Of a stretch of DNA of 64,000 nt, positions 35,985 to 42,494 are shown in pieces. This DNA is from JADLGJ01 sp031423615. GTDB lineage: Bacteria > Omnitrophota > Gorgyraeia > Zapsychrales > JANLHA01. Location of the stretch: NCBI GenBank assembly GCA_031423615.1, contig JANPFV010000015.1, forward strand, positions 22,297 to 86,296, in the 5' to 3' direction. The notes under the pieces are model-generated. The model searched no databases and was not told the DNA's origin. It was given only the letters and a program-made list of their open reading frames with translations. The translations under genes were made by a program, and so were the position numbers. The stretch's first letter is position 1. Each line of letters opens with the position of its first letter.

Positions 35985-38165
35985 ATGAACTCAGTGGCAC
36001 ATTTACAGATTGTTTTATTTTCAGTTTCCGGGTTGATTGTTGGCCTGACGAGTATAATTTTAGCGTTAATTTTAATTCTTTATGGAAAATCTAAACTTCA
36101 TAGAATTTTTGCATTATTTAATTTTGCTGTTGCGTGGTGGGGTATTGCTGCATTCTTTATTGGTAAGTCAACCGATGCTGGTCAAACATTACTGCTTTTT
36201 AAAATAGCTCATATAGGAATTATTTTTATTGCAGTATTTTTTTATCATTTTTCCTGCATTTTTGCGGGTATTAATCGAAAATTCTTAATTTCTTTCGCAT
36301 ATTATCAAGGCATCTTTTTTAGTCTACTGGCAATCTTTGATTTGGTCCCTTTTATTTCTAAAGTGGAAAAGATCAAAGACTCTCTTTTTTACCTACAATC
36401 TTCAGGTGTTTATCCTATTTTCTTCTCTCTATGGATTTTCTTGGTTTTTGTTGCTTTAGTTGAGACATTTCTTCAGTTTCGAATAGAAAAGAATGCTATT
36501 AAAAGAAATCAAGAACTATATCTTTTATTTTGGTTTTGTGTAGGGTTTTCCGGTGGTATTAGTAACTTCTTGCCTGCTTTTCAAATAAATATTATTCCTT
36601 TCGGAAATTTTACTATTCCAATTTATTGTGGCGTTGCCTCATACGCTATTTTAAAGCATAGCCTTTTGGATATAAAAATTGTTGTTACTCGATTTGGTGT
36701 TTTCTTTTTGGTTTATTTTTTTGTCTTGGGTATCCCATTTGGTTTAGAAGCATGGGGACAGGAATGGTTAAAAGGGATATTGGGAGCGTTTGGAAGTTGG
36801 ATTCCTATGCTGGTCCTTTTGGGGTTTGCTACTATAGGCCCATTTATTTATCTTTATCTCCAACGGAAAGCCGAAGAAAATATTCTGCAAGTCGAACAGG
36901 GGACTCAGGATTCCCTGAAGCAGGCTTCCTATGGCATGAACACCATCCATCATCTCGACAAATTATTAAATCTTATCGTTAATGTTGTCGTTAGAACACT
37001 GCGCTTAGATTCGGCAAAGATTTTTTTGTTAGACCGTGATGCACAGAGCTATATTTTAAAAGCCTCGGAAGGTCAGCAAGAAAAAGTATTGCTGGTGGGG
37101 GACCCGTTAATTTTGGAGTTAAAGAGAAAGCAATATCCCTTAGTCTATGATGAAATTAAAATGCTGACCGATGGAGGAGACAAAACTTTATTAACTGTTG
37201 AATCGCAAATGCGAGATTTATCAATCAGTGTCATCGTTCCCATCGTGCTTAACAATAGTTTATTGGGCTTTTTGACTTTAGGGGAGCGCAAATCAAAAGC
37301 CATGTATACAAGAGGTCTATTAAATACATTATCAATTCTTGGGAATCAGGCTGGCCTTGCTATCGATCGATGCAATTATATCGACGCTGAAGCAAAACGC
37401 CTCGAAGCGGAAGGACTAAAAGAAAGAATGGTCTCTTTAGACCATATGGCCAGTTCAATGGCTCATGAAATCGACAATCCGATGCATATTATTCGCTCCT
37501 CTTTGTCTTTCCTCAAAGATTTTGTTTTAAAAGATGCTCGCGTTTCCGTTTTGCCCCAGGAAATAAAGAATGATTTCCAGGAAGCCATTGTGCGCAGCCT
37601 TCACGCCGGAGATAGAGTGTCGGGTATGATCAAAGCCATTTTGGATTATTCGCGGATGGGAACAGGAAAGTTGGAGTCGGTGCGGATTGGTGAAGCATGG
37701 GACGGCTTCCTCCAACTTATCCAGCCGCAGATTAGAGAAGAGAAAGTAATATTTATAAAAGAGATTGAGAATGATTTGCCGCCCGTCTTGGGGGATCGTG
37801 TTCAGTTGGAAGAAATTTTTATGAATTTTGTCCGGAATTCGCTTCACGCGATCAAACGGAATGCAGACAAGAAAATAACCCTTAAGATTTTTAAAAAAAG
37901 CAATGACATCGTCCGCATTGAATGTTCCGATAATGGTTATGGCATCCCAAAGGAAATCATTAATGATATTTTTCTTTCTTCCATGACCACGAAGGGCTCA
38001 AGCGAAGGCACAGGGCTGGGTCTCTATCGGGTAAGAAAAATTGTCGATCTTTTTCGGGGAAAAGTATGGGCCGAATCGGAAGGCCAGGAAAAAGGTGCTA
38101 CTTTCATCGTGGAATTACCCGTGTATGAGAATAGTAAAAGTGATAATGACGGAGAAGCCGTTTAA
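35985..38165 (+). CDS. Sensor histidine kinase: 7TM-GAF-HisKA-HATPase
   Basis: The 726-residue kinase has an N-terminal multi-helix membrane module (residues 8-290, like the histidine-kinase 7TM sensor), a GAF domain (about 320-465) and a dimerisation domain with the phospho-accepting H494 in SMAHEIDNP. An ATPase domain follows (N box MNFVRNSLHAI, DNGYGIPKE, GTGLGLYRV). It begins 23 bases after the polyketide synthase, with no terminator between, so the two are likely co-transcribed. DNA coding the sensor part is much more AT-rich than that coding the kinase part. The ligand is unknown. Confidence 0.88.
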   Translation: MNSVAHLQIVLFSVSGLIVGLTSIILALILILYGKSKLHRIFALFNFAVAWWGIAAFFIGKSTDAGQTLLLFKIAHIGIIFIAVFFYHFSCIFAGINRKFLISFAYYQGIFFSLLAIFDLVPFISKVEKIKDSLFYLQSSGVYPIFFSLWIFLVFVALVETFLQFRIEKNAIKRNQELYLLFWFCVGFSGGISNFLPAFQINIIPFGNFTIPIYCGVASYAILKHSLLDIKIVVTRFGVFFLVYFFVLGIPFGLEAWGQEWLKGILGAFGSWIPMLVLLGFATIGPFIYLYLQRKAEENILQVEQGTQDSLKQASYGMNTIHHLDKLLNLIVNVVVRTLRLDSAKIFLLDRDAQSYILKASEGQQEKVLLVGDPLILELKRKQYPLVYDEIKMLTDGGDKTLLTVESQMRDLSISVIVPIVLNNSLLGFLTLGERKSKAMYTRGLLNTLSILGNQAGLAIDRCNYIDAEAKRLEAEGLKERMVSLDHMASSMAHEIDNPMHIIRSSLSFLKDFVLKDARVSVLPQEIKNDFQEAIVRSLHAGDRVSGMIKAILDYSRMGTGKLESVRIGEAWDGFLQLIQPQIREEKVIFIKEIENDLPPVLGDRVQLEEIFMNFVRNSLHAIKRNADKKITLKIFKKSNDIVRIECSDNGYGIPKEIINDIFLSSMTTKGSSEGTGLGLYRVRKIVDLFRGKVWAESEGQEKGATFIVELPVYENSKSDNDGEAV

Positions 38166-38177
38166 AAGGAGCAAATT

Positions 38178-38582
38178 ATGGATCGGTCCAAAATAAAGAT
38201 TTTGGTCGTCGATGATGAAGAGGATATTACATTTTTTACCGCCAAGATATTGCAGTACGATGGGTTTCAGGTTTATAAAGCCTTAGATGGAGCTTCGGCA
38301 TTGGCAGTCTTTGAAAAGGAATGTCCGCATATTTGTCTCTTGGATGTTCACTTGGGATATTCCAAAATAGATGGAATGGAAGTTTTAGAAAAAATAAGGA
38401 AATCGGGCAGCGACACGGAATGTATTATGATTACTCGGATCACAGATCAAGAAACGATGGCAAAAGCAAAGACCCTAGGCGTAAAGGAATATTTATTAAA
38501 GCCATTGGCCATGGAGGATTGGTTAAAGAAGGTGCATGCTGTCGCAGAAAATATCGACGAGAGGAGTGCGCCCCATGGCTAA
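38178..38582 (+). CDS. Single-domain response regulator (receiver only)
   Basis: The 134-residue receiver has the acidic pair VVDDEED near residue 10, the phospho-aspartate in CLLDVHLG and the lysine of LLKPLAM. The loop after the aspartate is two or three residues longer than normal (LGYSKIDGM), and the usual T/S-A after beta-4 reads TR. A strong AAAAGGAG site precedes ATG 38178. It follows the kinase by 12 bases and is its likely phosphorylation partner. No output domain is present. Confidence 0.9.
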   Translation: MDRSKIKILVVDDEEDITFFTAKILQYDGFQVYKALDGASALAVFEKECPHICLLDVHLGYSKIDGMEVLEKIRKSGSDTECIMITRITDQETMAKAKTLGVKEYLLKPLAMEDWLKKVHAVAENIDERSAPHG

Positions 38583-39078
38583 TCCTCTTAACAATGAGCA
38601 GGCTTTGTATGACCAAATCAAGAATGAGAAAATCACCGTTCCATTGGTCATTTGGGATTTGATGTATCGCTATCTGGGTGATGAAATATCCGCGATGACG
38701 CAAATTACTTTGTCTTATTGGCGGTGCAATGAGCCGATCCCCGTCTCTGATGCCGGCAAGCTGCTTGACCATTCCAAGAAGATCAACACCGTGATCAGAA
38801 AAATTATTTATCATGACGAGATTAAAGATGAAAATGAAAAAATTGGGGAATTAAGAAATATTAACACCAAACTTCACCCGATTCTTAATGAACTGTTCTT
38901 TCATTATATCGGTAATGATCTCTATGGAATTGACTTGATTGTCGCGTCCTATATTGATGAATCAGATCCGCAGCCGGTTCCGGTAGAAATGGCCCGTAAG
39001 ATTTTAAATAAAACTGCCAGCATGAAATTGTTTATGGATAGATTAAGGGAAGCGACCAATCAGGAAGTAAGAATTTAG
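38575..39078 (+). CDS. Unknown protein with two internal repeats
   Basis: I do not recognise this 167-residue protein. It consists of two copies of an approximately 50-residue unit. Copy 1 (residues 28-78) contains YRYLGDEI, a SY pair at 47-48, then PIPV-x2-A-x-KLL. Copy 2 (106-157) contains FHYIGNDL, SY at 125-126, then PVPV-x2-A-x-KIL. It is soluble and mostly helical by eye. ATG 38575 has GAGAGGAG 9 bases upstream and overlaps the receiver stop by 8 bases. Lying between two response-regulator genes, it may be a signalling adaptor. That is inference. Confidence 0.75.
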   Translation: MANPLNNEQALYDQIKNEKITVPLVIWDLMYRYLGDEISAMTQITLSYWRCNEPIPVSDAGKLLDHSKKINTVIRKIIYHDEIKDENEKIGELRNINTKLHPILNELFFHYIGNDLYGIDLIVASYIDESDPQPVPVEMARKILNKTASMKLFMDRLREATNQEVRI

Positions 39079-39087
39079 GAGACAGGG

Positions 39088-39858
39088 ATGATTAAGATAT
39101 TGATTGTCGACGACGAACCGGAAATTTGCGAATCGATTAAAAAACCTTTTGCTTACCTGGGGTTTACGGTGTTTACGGCGACCACAGCCAAGAAAGCCTT
39201 AAACATTTTTGAGAAGAATAAACCCAAGATTATTTTCTTGGATATTATTATGCCGGATAGGGATGGTTTGGAATTGCTTAAGAAGTTTAAAGAGCTGGAT
39301 CCGAAAGTCATTGTCATCATGGTCACGGCTAAAGGCGGCGAGGAAACCCGTAAGAAAGCGATTGCGCTCGGCGCCGATGATTTTATGACCAAGGGCTTTA
39401 GTTTTGAGGATTTGCGGGATATTTCCCGGAAAAAAATTGAGATGCTTCTGGGAAAAGCCGGTCATATGCAAAAACCGCGCATTCTAATTGTCGACGATGA
39501 AGATCAGGCCCGCGATAATTTACGAAATTTTATAACTCCATTGTATGAATGCGATATTGAAGAAGCGCAGGATGGCGAATCGGCGATTGAAAAGGTCCAA
39601 AAGATGCAGCCGGATGTTGTTTTATTAGATGTGAGAATGCCCGGGGTGGATGGAATTAGGGCCATTGAAGAAATCAAGGAGATCAGTCCGGATTCGCGTA
39701 TTATTGTGATCAGCGGTCACGGGACGCCCGATGTTGTTTCAAAAGCCATGGCTTTGGGAGCGTTTGATTATTTGGTCAAGCCCATTGACTTTGAACTGTT
39801 TCCGGAAAGATTTGAACCGGCCCTGATTAGTATGGGAAAACTTATCAAAAAGACTTAG
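39088..39858 (+). CDS. Response regulator with two tandem receiver domains
   Basis: The 256-residue protein has a first receiver (residues 1-118: IVDDEPEI, phospho-Asp in FLDIIMPDRDG, VTAKGG) and a second (131-250: IVDDEDQA, phospho-Asp in LLDVRMPGVDG, ISGHG, LVKPID). In the first receiver the usual KP pair is MTKGFS, so the proline is missing although the lysine remains. There is no output domain. It ends the operon that starts with the synthase and probably acts as a phosphate relay or sink. Confidence 0.88.
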   Translation: MIKILIVDDEPEICESIKKPFAYLGFTVFTATTAKKALNIFEKNKPKIIFLDIIMPDRDGLELLKKFKELDPKVIVIMVTAKGGEETRKKAIALGADDFMTKGFSFEDLRDISRKKIEMLLGKAGHMQKPRILIVDDEDQARDNLRNFITPLYECDIEEAQDGESAIEKVQKMQPDVVLLDVRMPGVDGIRAIEEIKEISPDSRIIVISGHGTPDVVSKAMALGAFDYLVKPIDFELFPERFEPALISMGKLIKKT

Positions 39859-39961
39859 TCCCAATTTTTGTCAGAGGGTTTAATTTATAGAAAATTGGGA
39901 TTACCTCGATAGACCGTTGGTCTATCGACTGTTCGGGCGGATTTTTTCTATTGAAAAATCC
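39859..39961. terminator. Three stacked inverted repeats between convergent genes
   Basis: The gap holds three perfect inverted repeats in a row. TCCCAATTTT (39859-39868) pairs with AAAATTGGGA (39891-39900). TCGATAGACC (39906-39915) pairs with GGTCTATCGA (39919-39928) across a 3-base loop. GGATTTTT (39939-39946) pairs with AAAAATCC (39954-39961). They separate the tandem receiver gene (plus) from the XRE-cupin gene (minus). The second and third are good hairpins. The third sits just before the minus-strand stop and could end transcription from either side. The first begins directly after the receiver stop codon. Confidence 0.55.
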
Positions 39962-39964
39962 GGG

Positions 39965-40540
39965 TTAATAGCGGCCGGGGTTTTCAATAGCTATAAATTT
40001 GCATTTGACTTTTGAAATATTTTTGAATTGATGTGATTTGGTGCTGTCAAAAGAAACGCTGTCCCCGCCTTTTAAAGTCATTTCTTTATCTGCAATGACG
40101 CAGACCAGTTGTCCCATGACGACATAAACCAATTTTTCATATTTCCCTCGGCCCTGAGGAGCGCGGTCTATCGGAGTTTGCCCCGCTGGCTGAAGGACGA
40201 ACTCTTGCGCTAAAAAACTGTGATTAGGGTTATTGATTATACTCGATGAAGCAGTCGGGCCGAAGATGTAGCCGCCGCTTTTTTCCCGTTCGCGCTTCCT
40301 TATTATGAGGCATTCTTCGAATTCGGTGTCCTTAAACAGTTCTTTGAGAGGAATATTTAAAAGGTAGCAAAGTGTGTTTAGTGATGAAAATTTATGGGTA
40401 TGTCCGGCTTCGATCCTATTGATGGTAGGGATAGAGATACACTTCTGGGGACCTAAAATCACCAGTCCCCGCTCATAAACATCTCGCACGGTTAAGTTTA
40501 AATCCTTTCGGATTTTTTTAATCTTTTCGTAATATTTCAT
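39965..40540 (-). CDS. XRE-family regulator with C-terminal cupin domain
   Basis: The 191-residue protein joins an N-terminal XRE helix-turn-helix (residues 3-70: KIKKIRKDLNLTVRDVYERG, ISIPTINRIEAG, LCYLLNIPLKELF) to a C-terminal cupin barrel (about 110-190: YEKLVYVVMGQLVC, GGDSVSFDSTKSHQFKN). This class controls small local regulons in response to a metabolite. The start at ATG 40540 has AAGGGA upstream; a longer frame to 40612 would run through the promoter. The protein lies beside palindromic sites and is their best candidate binder. Confidence 0.85.
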   Translation of the reverse strand: MKYYEKIKKIRKDLNLTVRDVYERGLVILGPQKCISIPTINRIEAGHTHKFSSLNTLCYLLNIPLKELFKDTEFEECLIIRKREREKSGGYIFGPTASSSIINNPNHSFLAQEFVLQPAGQTPIDRAPQGRGKYEKLVYVVMGQLVCVIADKEMTLKGGDSVSFDSTKSHQFKNISKVKCKFIAIENPGRY

Positions 40541-40558
40541 CTTTTTCCCTTCACTACG

Positions 40559-40587
40559 TTTATACAATAACCAAGCATTTATGTCAA
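40559..40587 (-). promoter_or_regulatory. Promoter of the XRE-cupin gene
   Basis: On the minus strand, TTGACA (plus 40582-40587), a 17-bp spacer and TATAAA (plus 40559-40564) give a near-consensus promoter. It leaves a short leader of roughly a dozen bases containing the AAGGGA site before ATG 40540. Confidence 0.65.
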
Positions 40588-40613
40588 TCATAATTAGCAC
40601 AAAAGTTCTCAAT

Positions 40614-40641
40614 TTTGATATATTTTATAAAATATATCAAA
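40614..40641. promoter_or_regulatory. 28-bp perfect palindrome, candidate operator O1
   Basis: TTTGATATATTTTA is followed immediately by its exact reverse complement, forming a perfect 28-bp palindrome. It lies between the divergent XRE-cupin gene and the small ORF at 40779, about 26 bp upstream of the XRE -35 box. The arm TTTGATATAT recurs in a second site at 40701-40741. A dimeric regulator site is the best reading. Confidence 0.6.
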
Positions 40642-40700
40642 TATAAATTAGCATTAATAATTTAATTGTATGCAATGTAATAACTTATGAGATTTATAAA

Positions 40701-40741
40701 ATATATCAAAATATGACATATAAATTTGCACTTTGATATAT
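40701..40741. promoter_or_regulatory. Second candidate operator O2 with spaced inverted arms
   Basis: ATATATCAAA (40701-40710) and its reverse complement TTTGATATAT (40732-40741) are separated by 21 bp. They match the arms of the palindrome at 40614-40641. The right arm lies in the 17-bp spacer of a candidate promoter, TTGCAC (40726-40731) and TATCTT (40749-40754), for the rightward small ORF. Binding there would block it. Confidence 0.5.
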
Positions 40742-40778
40742 TGCATGTTATCTTTGAGATAAGGGAGGCGAGAATAAT

Positions 40779-40952
40779 ATGATTGAAGTCCTATTGAAAT
40801 TCAGCGCAATGCTTAAAGTTCTCGGTTTGCCGTTCTTATTTCTCGTGACTTTAAATTCTAGAAAGCAGTTAAAGACACTGGAAAAATATTCTAATCATGA
40901 CGATGACGTTCCTGGTGACAATTTTCCCCATGTCTTTATGAGCAAAAATTAA
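40779..40952 (+). CDS. Small protein, 57 aa, with hydrophobic N-terminal half
   Basis: ATG 40779 opens a 57-codon frame preceded by AAGGGAGG, a strong ribosome site with a rather long spacing of about 11 bases. Residues 4-25 are hydrophobic (LLKFSAMLKVLGLPFLFLV), then comes a basic patch (SRKQLK) and an acidic end (NHDDDVPGD). This suggests a small single-pass membrane protein. I do not recognise a family. It lies just downstream of the operator region and may be its target. Shorter than most gene finders accept. Confidence 0.5.
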   Translation: MIEVLLKFSAMLKVLGLPFLFLVTLNSRKQLKTLEKYSNHDDDVPGDNFPHVFMSKN

Positions 40953-40986
40953 TAATGCAAAGCACATTTTGAGAGGAGGTCCACGC

Positions 40987-41214
40987 ATGCACGCGCTATT
41001 GATATTGGAAAATGACAATGTTACAAATTTGCGAGTTCTTGTCACGGTAAGAAATAAGAAACTTAAAAAAGAAATTATTTTCTTACTTCAGGAAAATCGC
41101 GTGCGGGAGGCCTTTGAACTTTTAAAATCGCGCGCCGAAGTCAGGGCCTATCTTCCAAAGGGAAGTAAGCTACTGGTGACACCAGAAATTATTTTATTTG
41201 AAGATTTGTTGTAA
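40987..41214 (+). CDS. Unknown small protein, 75 aa
   Basis: The 75-residue protein has no family I recognise. It alternates short beta and helix-like stretches (HALLILEN, LRVLVTVRN, KKEIIFLLQENRVREAFELLKSR, KLLVTPEIILFEDLL). An excellent GAGGAGGT ribosome site stands 6 bases before ATG 40987, which is why the longer TTG frame at 40969 is rejected. It lies 34 bases after the small ORF at 40779, and the two are probably co-transcribed. Confidence 0.65.
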   Translation: MHALLILENDNVTNLRVLVTVRNKKLKKEIIFLLQENRVREAFELLKSRAEVRAYLPKGSKLLVTPEIILFEDLL

Positions 41215-41224
41215 AAATTATTTC

Positions 41225-41278
41225 GTCTGTACAGACAAAACTCATTTCTCAAATCCCCCCTTTCCTATAAAATGAGTT
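41225..41278. promoter_or_regulatory. Palindrome GTCTGTACAGAC and flanking inverted repeat
   Basis: GTCTGTACAGAC (41225-41236) is a perfect 12-bp palindrome just after the 75-residue gene. Next to it AACTCATTT (41239-41247) pairs with AAATGAGTT (41270-41278) across 22 bases. The first looks like a protein site and the pair could form a hairpin without a clear T tract. Function unknown. Confidence 0.35.
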
Positions 41279-41320
41279 GTAATAAATAAGTTTTGACATT
41301 TTTTAAGCGCTTTGTTTCTG

Positions 41321-41329
41321 TGGTATACT
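41321..41329 (+). promoter_or_regulatory. Extended -10 promoter of the receiver pair
   Basis: TGGTATACT is a TG-N-TATACT extended -10 element that ends 9 bases before ATG 41339. No ribosome site lies in between. A TTGACA at 41293-41298 is 25 bp upstream of the -10, too far to be its -35. The transcript would be leaderless or nearly so. Confidence 0.45.
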
Positions 41330-41338
41330 GTCAACGAT

Positions 41339-41977
41339 ATGGTCAAGAATCATCCTAAAATATTGGTGGTCGACGACGAGCCCGACGTGACAGCCTATTT
41401 TCAGAAGTTCTTTGGAAGAAAAGGATTCTTTGTCAACACGACGGCCAGCGGTAAAGATGCTTTAGGCATGATCAAAGCATCCAAACCGGACCTGGTTTTT
41501 CTGGATTTAACTTTGGCGGAGATGACCGGACGGCAAGTGCTGCAAGCCTTGCGAAAATTTGATCGAGAAACCAAGGTTATCGTGATTACCGGCCATACTC
41601 TGAATTCTGAAGCGGAGAGCGAAGAATTCAGGGCCTTAGGCATCAGTGCTTATTTAAATAAACCGCTGAGTTTGGATGAGGTTGATAAGATGGCCAAAAT
41701 GATTTTGGGGGATAATTATCCGTTAGCGCAATTTGATCAAAATATTCCGACCCAGGAAATAAAACAAGCTTTATCGACGGCAACTCACAAATTGCGCAAT
41801 CTCCTCGGCAATATTAAAGGGGAGTGTCAAGTTTATCTGATCCATAAAAAGTCGGGTAAGTACAAAAACAAATCAAAAGATGATGTGCAGAAAATGTCTG
41901 ATGTTATTATCGAAGATGTCGTGGTTACGATTAATAAGGTGATGGAAGTTCTTAATGGTGTTAAAAGCGAGAAATAG
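41339..41977 (+). CDS. Response regulator with helical C-terminal extension
   Basis: The 212-residue protein has a receiver (residues 5-122: VVDDEPD, phospho-Asp D56 in FLDLTLAEMTG, ITGHT, LNKPLS) and then about 80 helical residues. The extension contains ATHKLRNLLGNI with H150, which recalls the phospho-accepting helix of histidine kinases (H-x-LRN), but no ATPase domain follows. It may act in phosphotransfer. ATG 41339 is preferred over the TTG at 41312, as it starts just before the receiver and follows an extended -10 box. A 2-base gap precedes the next receiver. Confidence 0.82.
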   Translation: MVKNHPKILVVDDEPDVTAYFQKFFGRKGFFVNTTASGKDALGMIKASKPDLVFLDLTLAEMTGRQVLQALRKFDRETKVIVITGHTLNSEAESEEFRALGISAYLNKPLSLDEVDKMAKMILGDNYPLAQFDQNIPTQEIKQALSTATHKLRNLLGNIKGECQVYLIHKKSGKYKNKSKDDVQKMSDVIIEDVVVTINKVMEVLNGVKSEK

Positions 41978-41979
41978 CA

Positions 41980-42354
41980 ATGCCAAAACTTTTAGTTGTC
42001 GATGATGAAATAGACATCGTTGAGGTCACAAAACGATTTTTTAAAAAGCGTGGCCTCGACGTTTTTACGGCGAGCGACGGGGAAGAAGCTCTCCGGGTGA
42101 TTAAAGAGGAAAATCCAGATTTGGTTTTGCTGGATTTCAATCTGCCGATTTTAAGCGGGTTAGAAATTTTAAAAAAGTTAAGAAATGAACTGAAATTGAA
42201 TACGAAAGTCATTATGGTCACAGGTTTTGAAACGGAAATGGTCATCAATGAAACCCAAGGCTTAGCTCTGGAGGGATGTATTCATAAGCCTCTGGATTTG
42301 GAAAAACTGGAAGAAGTTGTTATGTCCGCGTTAAGCAAGCCTAGCGATAAATGA
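41980..42354 (+). CDS. Single-domain response regulator (receiver only)
   Basis: The 124-residue stand-alone receiver has VVDDEIDI, phospho-Asp in LLDFNLPILSG, MVTGFE and the conserved lysine in IHKPLD. It follows the preceding regulator by 2 bases, so the two are made together. There is no output domain. A partner kinase could be the one at 35985 or an orphan elsewhere. Confidence 0.88.
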   Translation: MPKLLVVDDEIDIVEVTKRFFKKRGLDVFTASDGEEALRVIKEENPDLVLLDFNLPILSGLEILKKLRNELKLNTKVIMVTGFETEMVINETQGLALEGCIHKPLDLEKLEEVVMSALSKPSDK

Positions 42355-42375
42355 GCATCCTGGATCCCGCCTTTC

Positions 42376-42404
42376 CCGGCGATACTTTTTAAAAAGTGAG
42401 CCGG
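42376..42404. repeat. Hairpin with nested palindrome
   Basis: CCGGC (42376-42380) pairs with GCCGG (42400-42404), and the interior ACTTTTTAAAAAGT (42384-42397) is itself a perfect palindrome. The structure lies 22 bases after the receiver stop and could help end that transcript, though no T tract follows it. Confidence 0.4.
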
Positions 42405-42446
42405 CTTAAGAATTCAAAATTGATGTAACCGATTTAATAAATAAAA

Positions 42447-42481
42447 AGAAAAGGCAACCTGATTAACAGATTGCCTTTTCT
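42447..42481 (-). terminator. Rho-independent terminator (probably bidirectional)
   Basis: AGAAAAGGCAA (42447-42457) pairs perfectly with TTGCCTTTTCT (42471-42481) around a 13-base loop. Read on the minus strand it follows the DUF892 gene and ends in a T-rich tract (TTTTCTTTTT). Read on the plus strand it closes the receiver operon with TTGCCTTTTCT. It is the clearest terminator in the window. Confidence 0.8.
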
Positions 42482-42494
42482 ATAGAGCGATGAT

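Noticed and set aside
39859..40778. Insertion sequence or integron attachment site because of the many inverted repeats
   Set aside because: No transposase or integrase gene is present, and the repeats fit terminator and operator roles beside a regulator.
41293..41298. TTGACA as the -35 box of the receiver gene at 41339
   Set aside because: It is 25 bp from the TATACT element, far beyond the normal 16-18; an extended -10 explains the promoter better.
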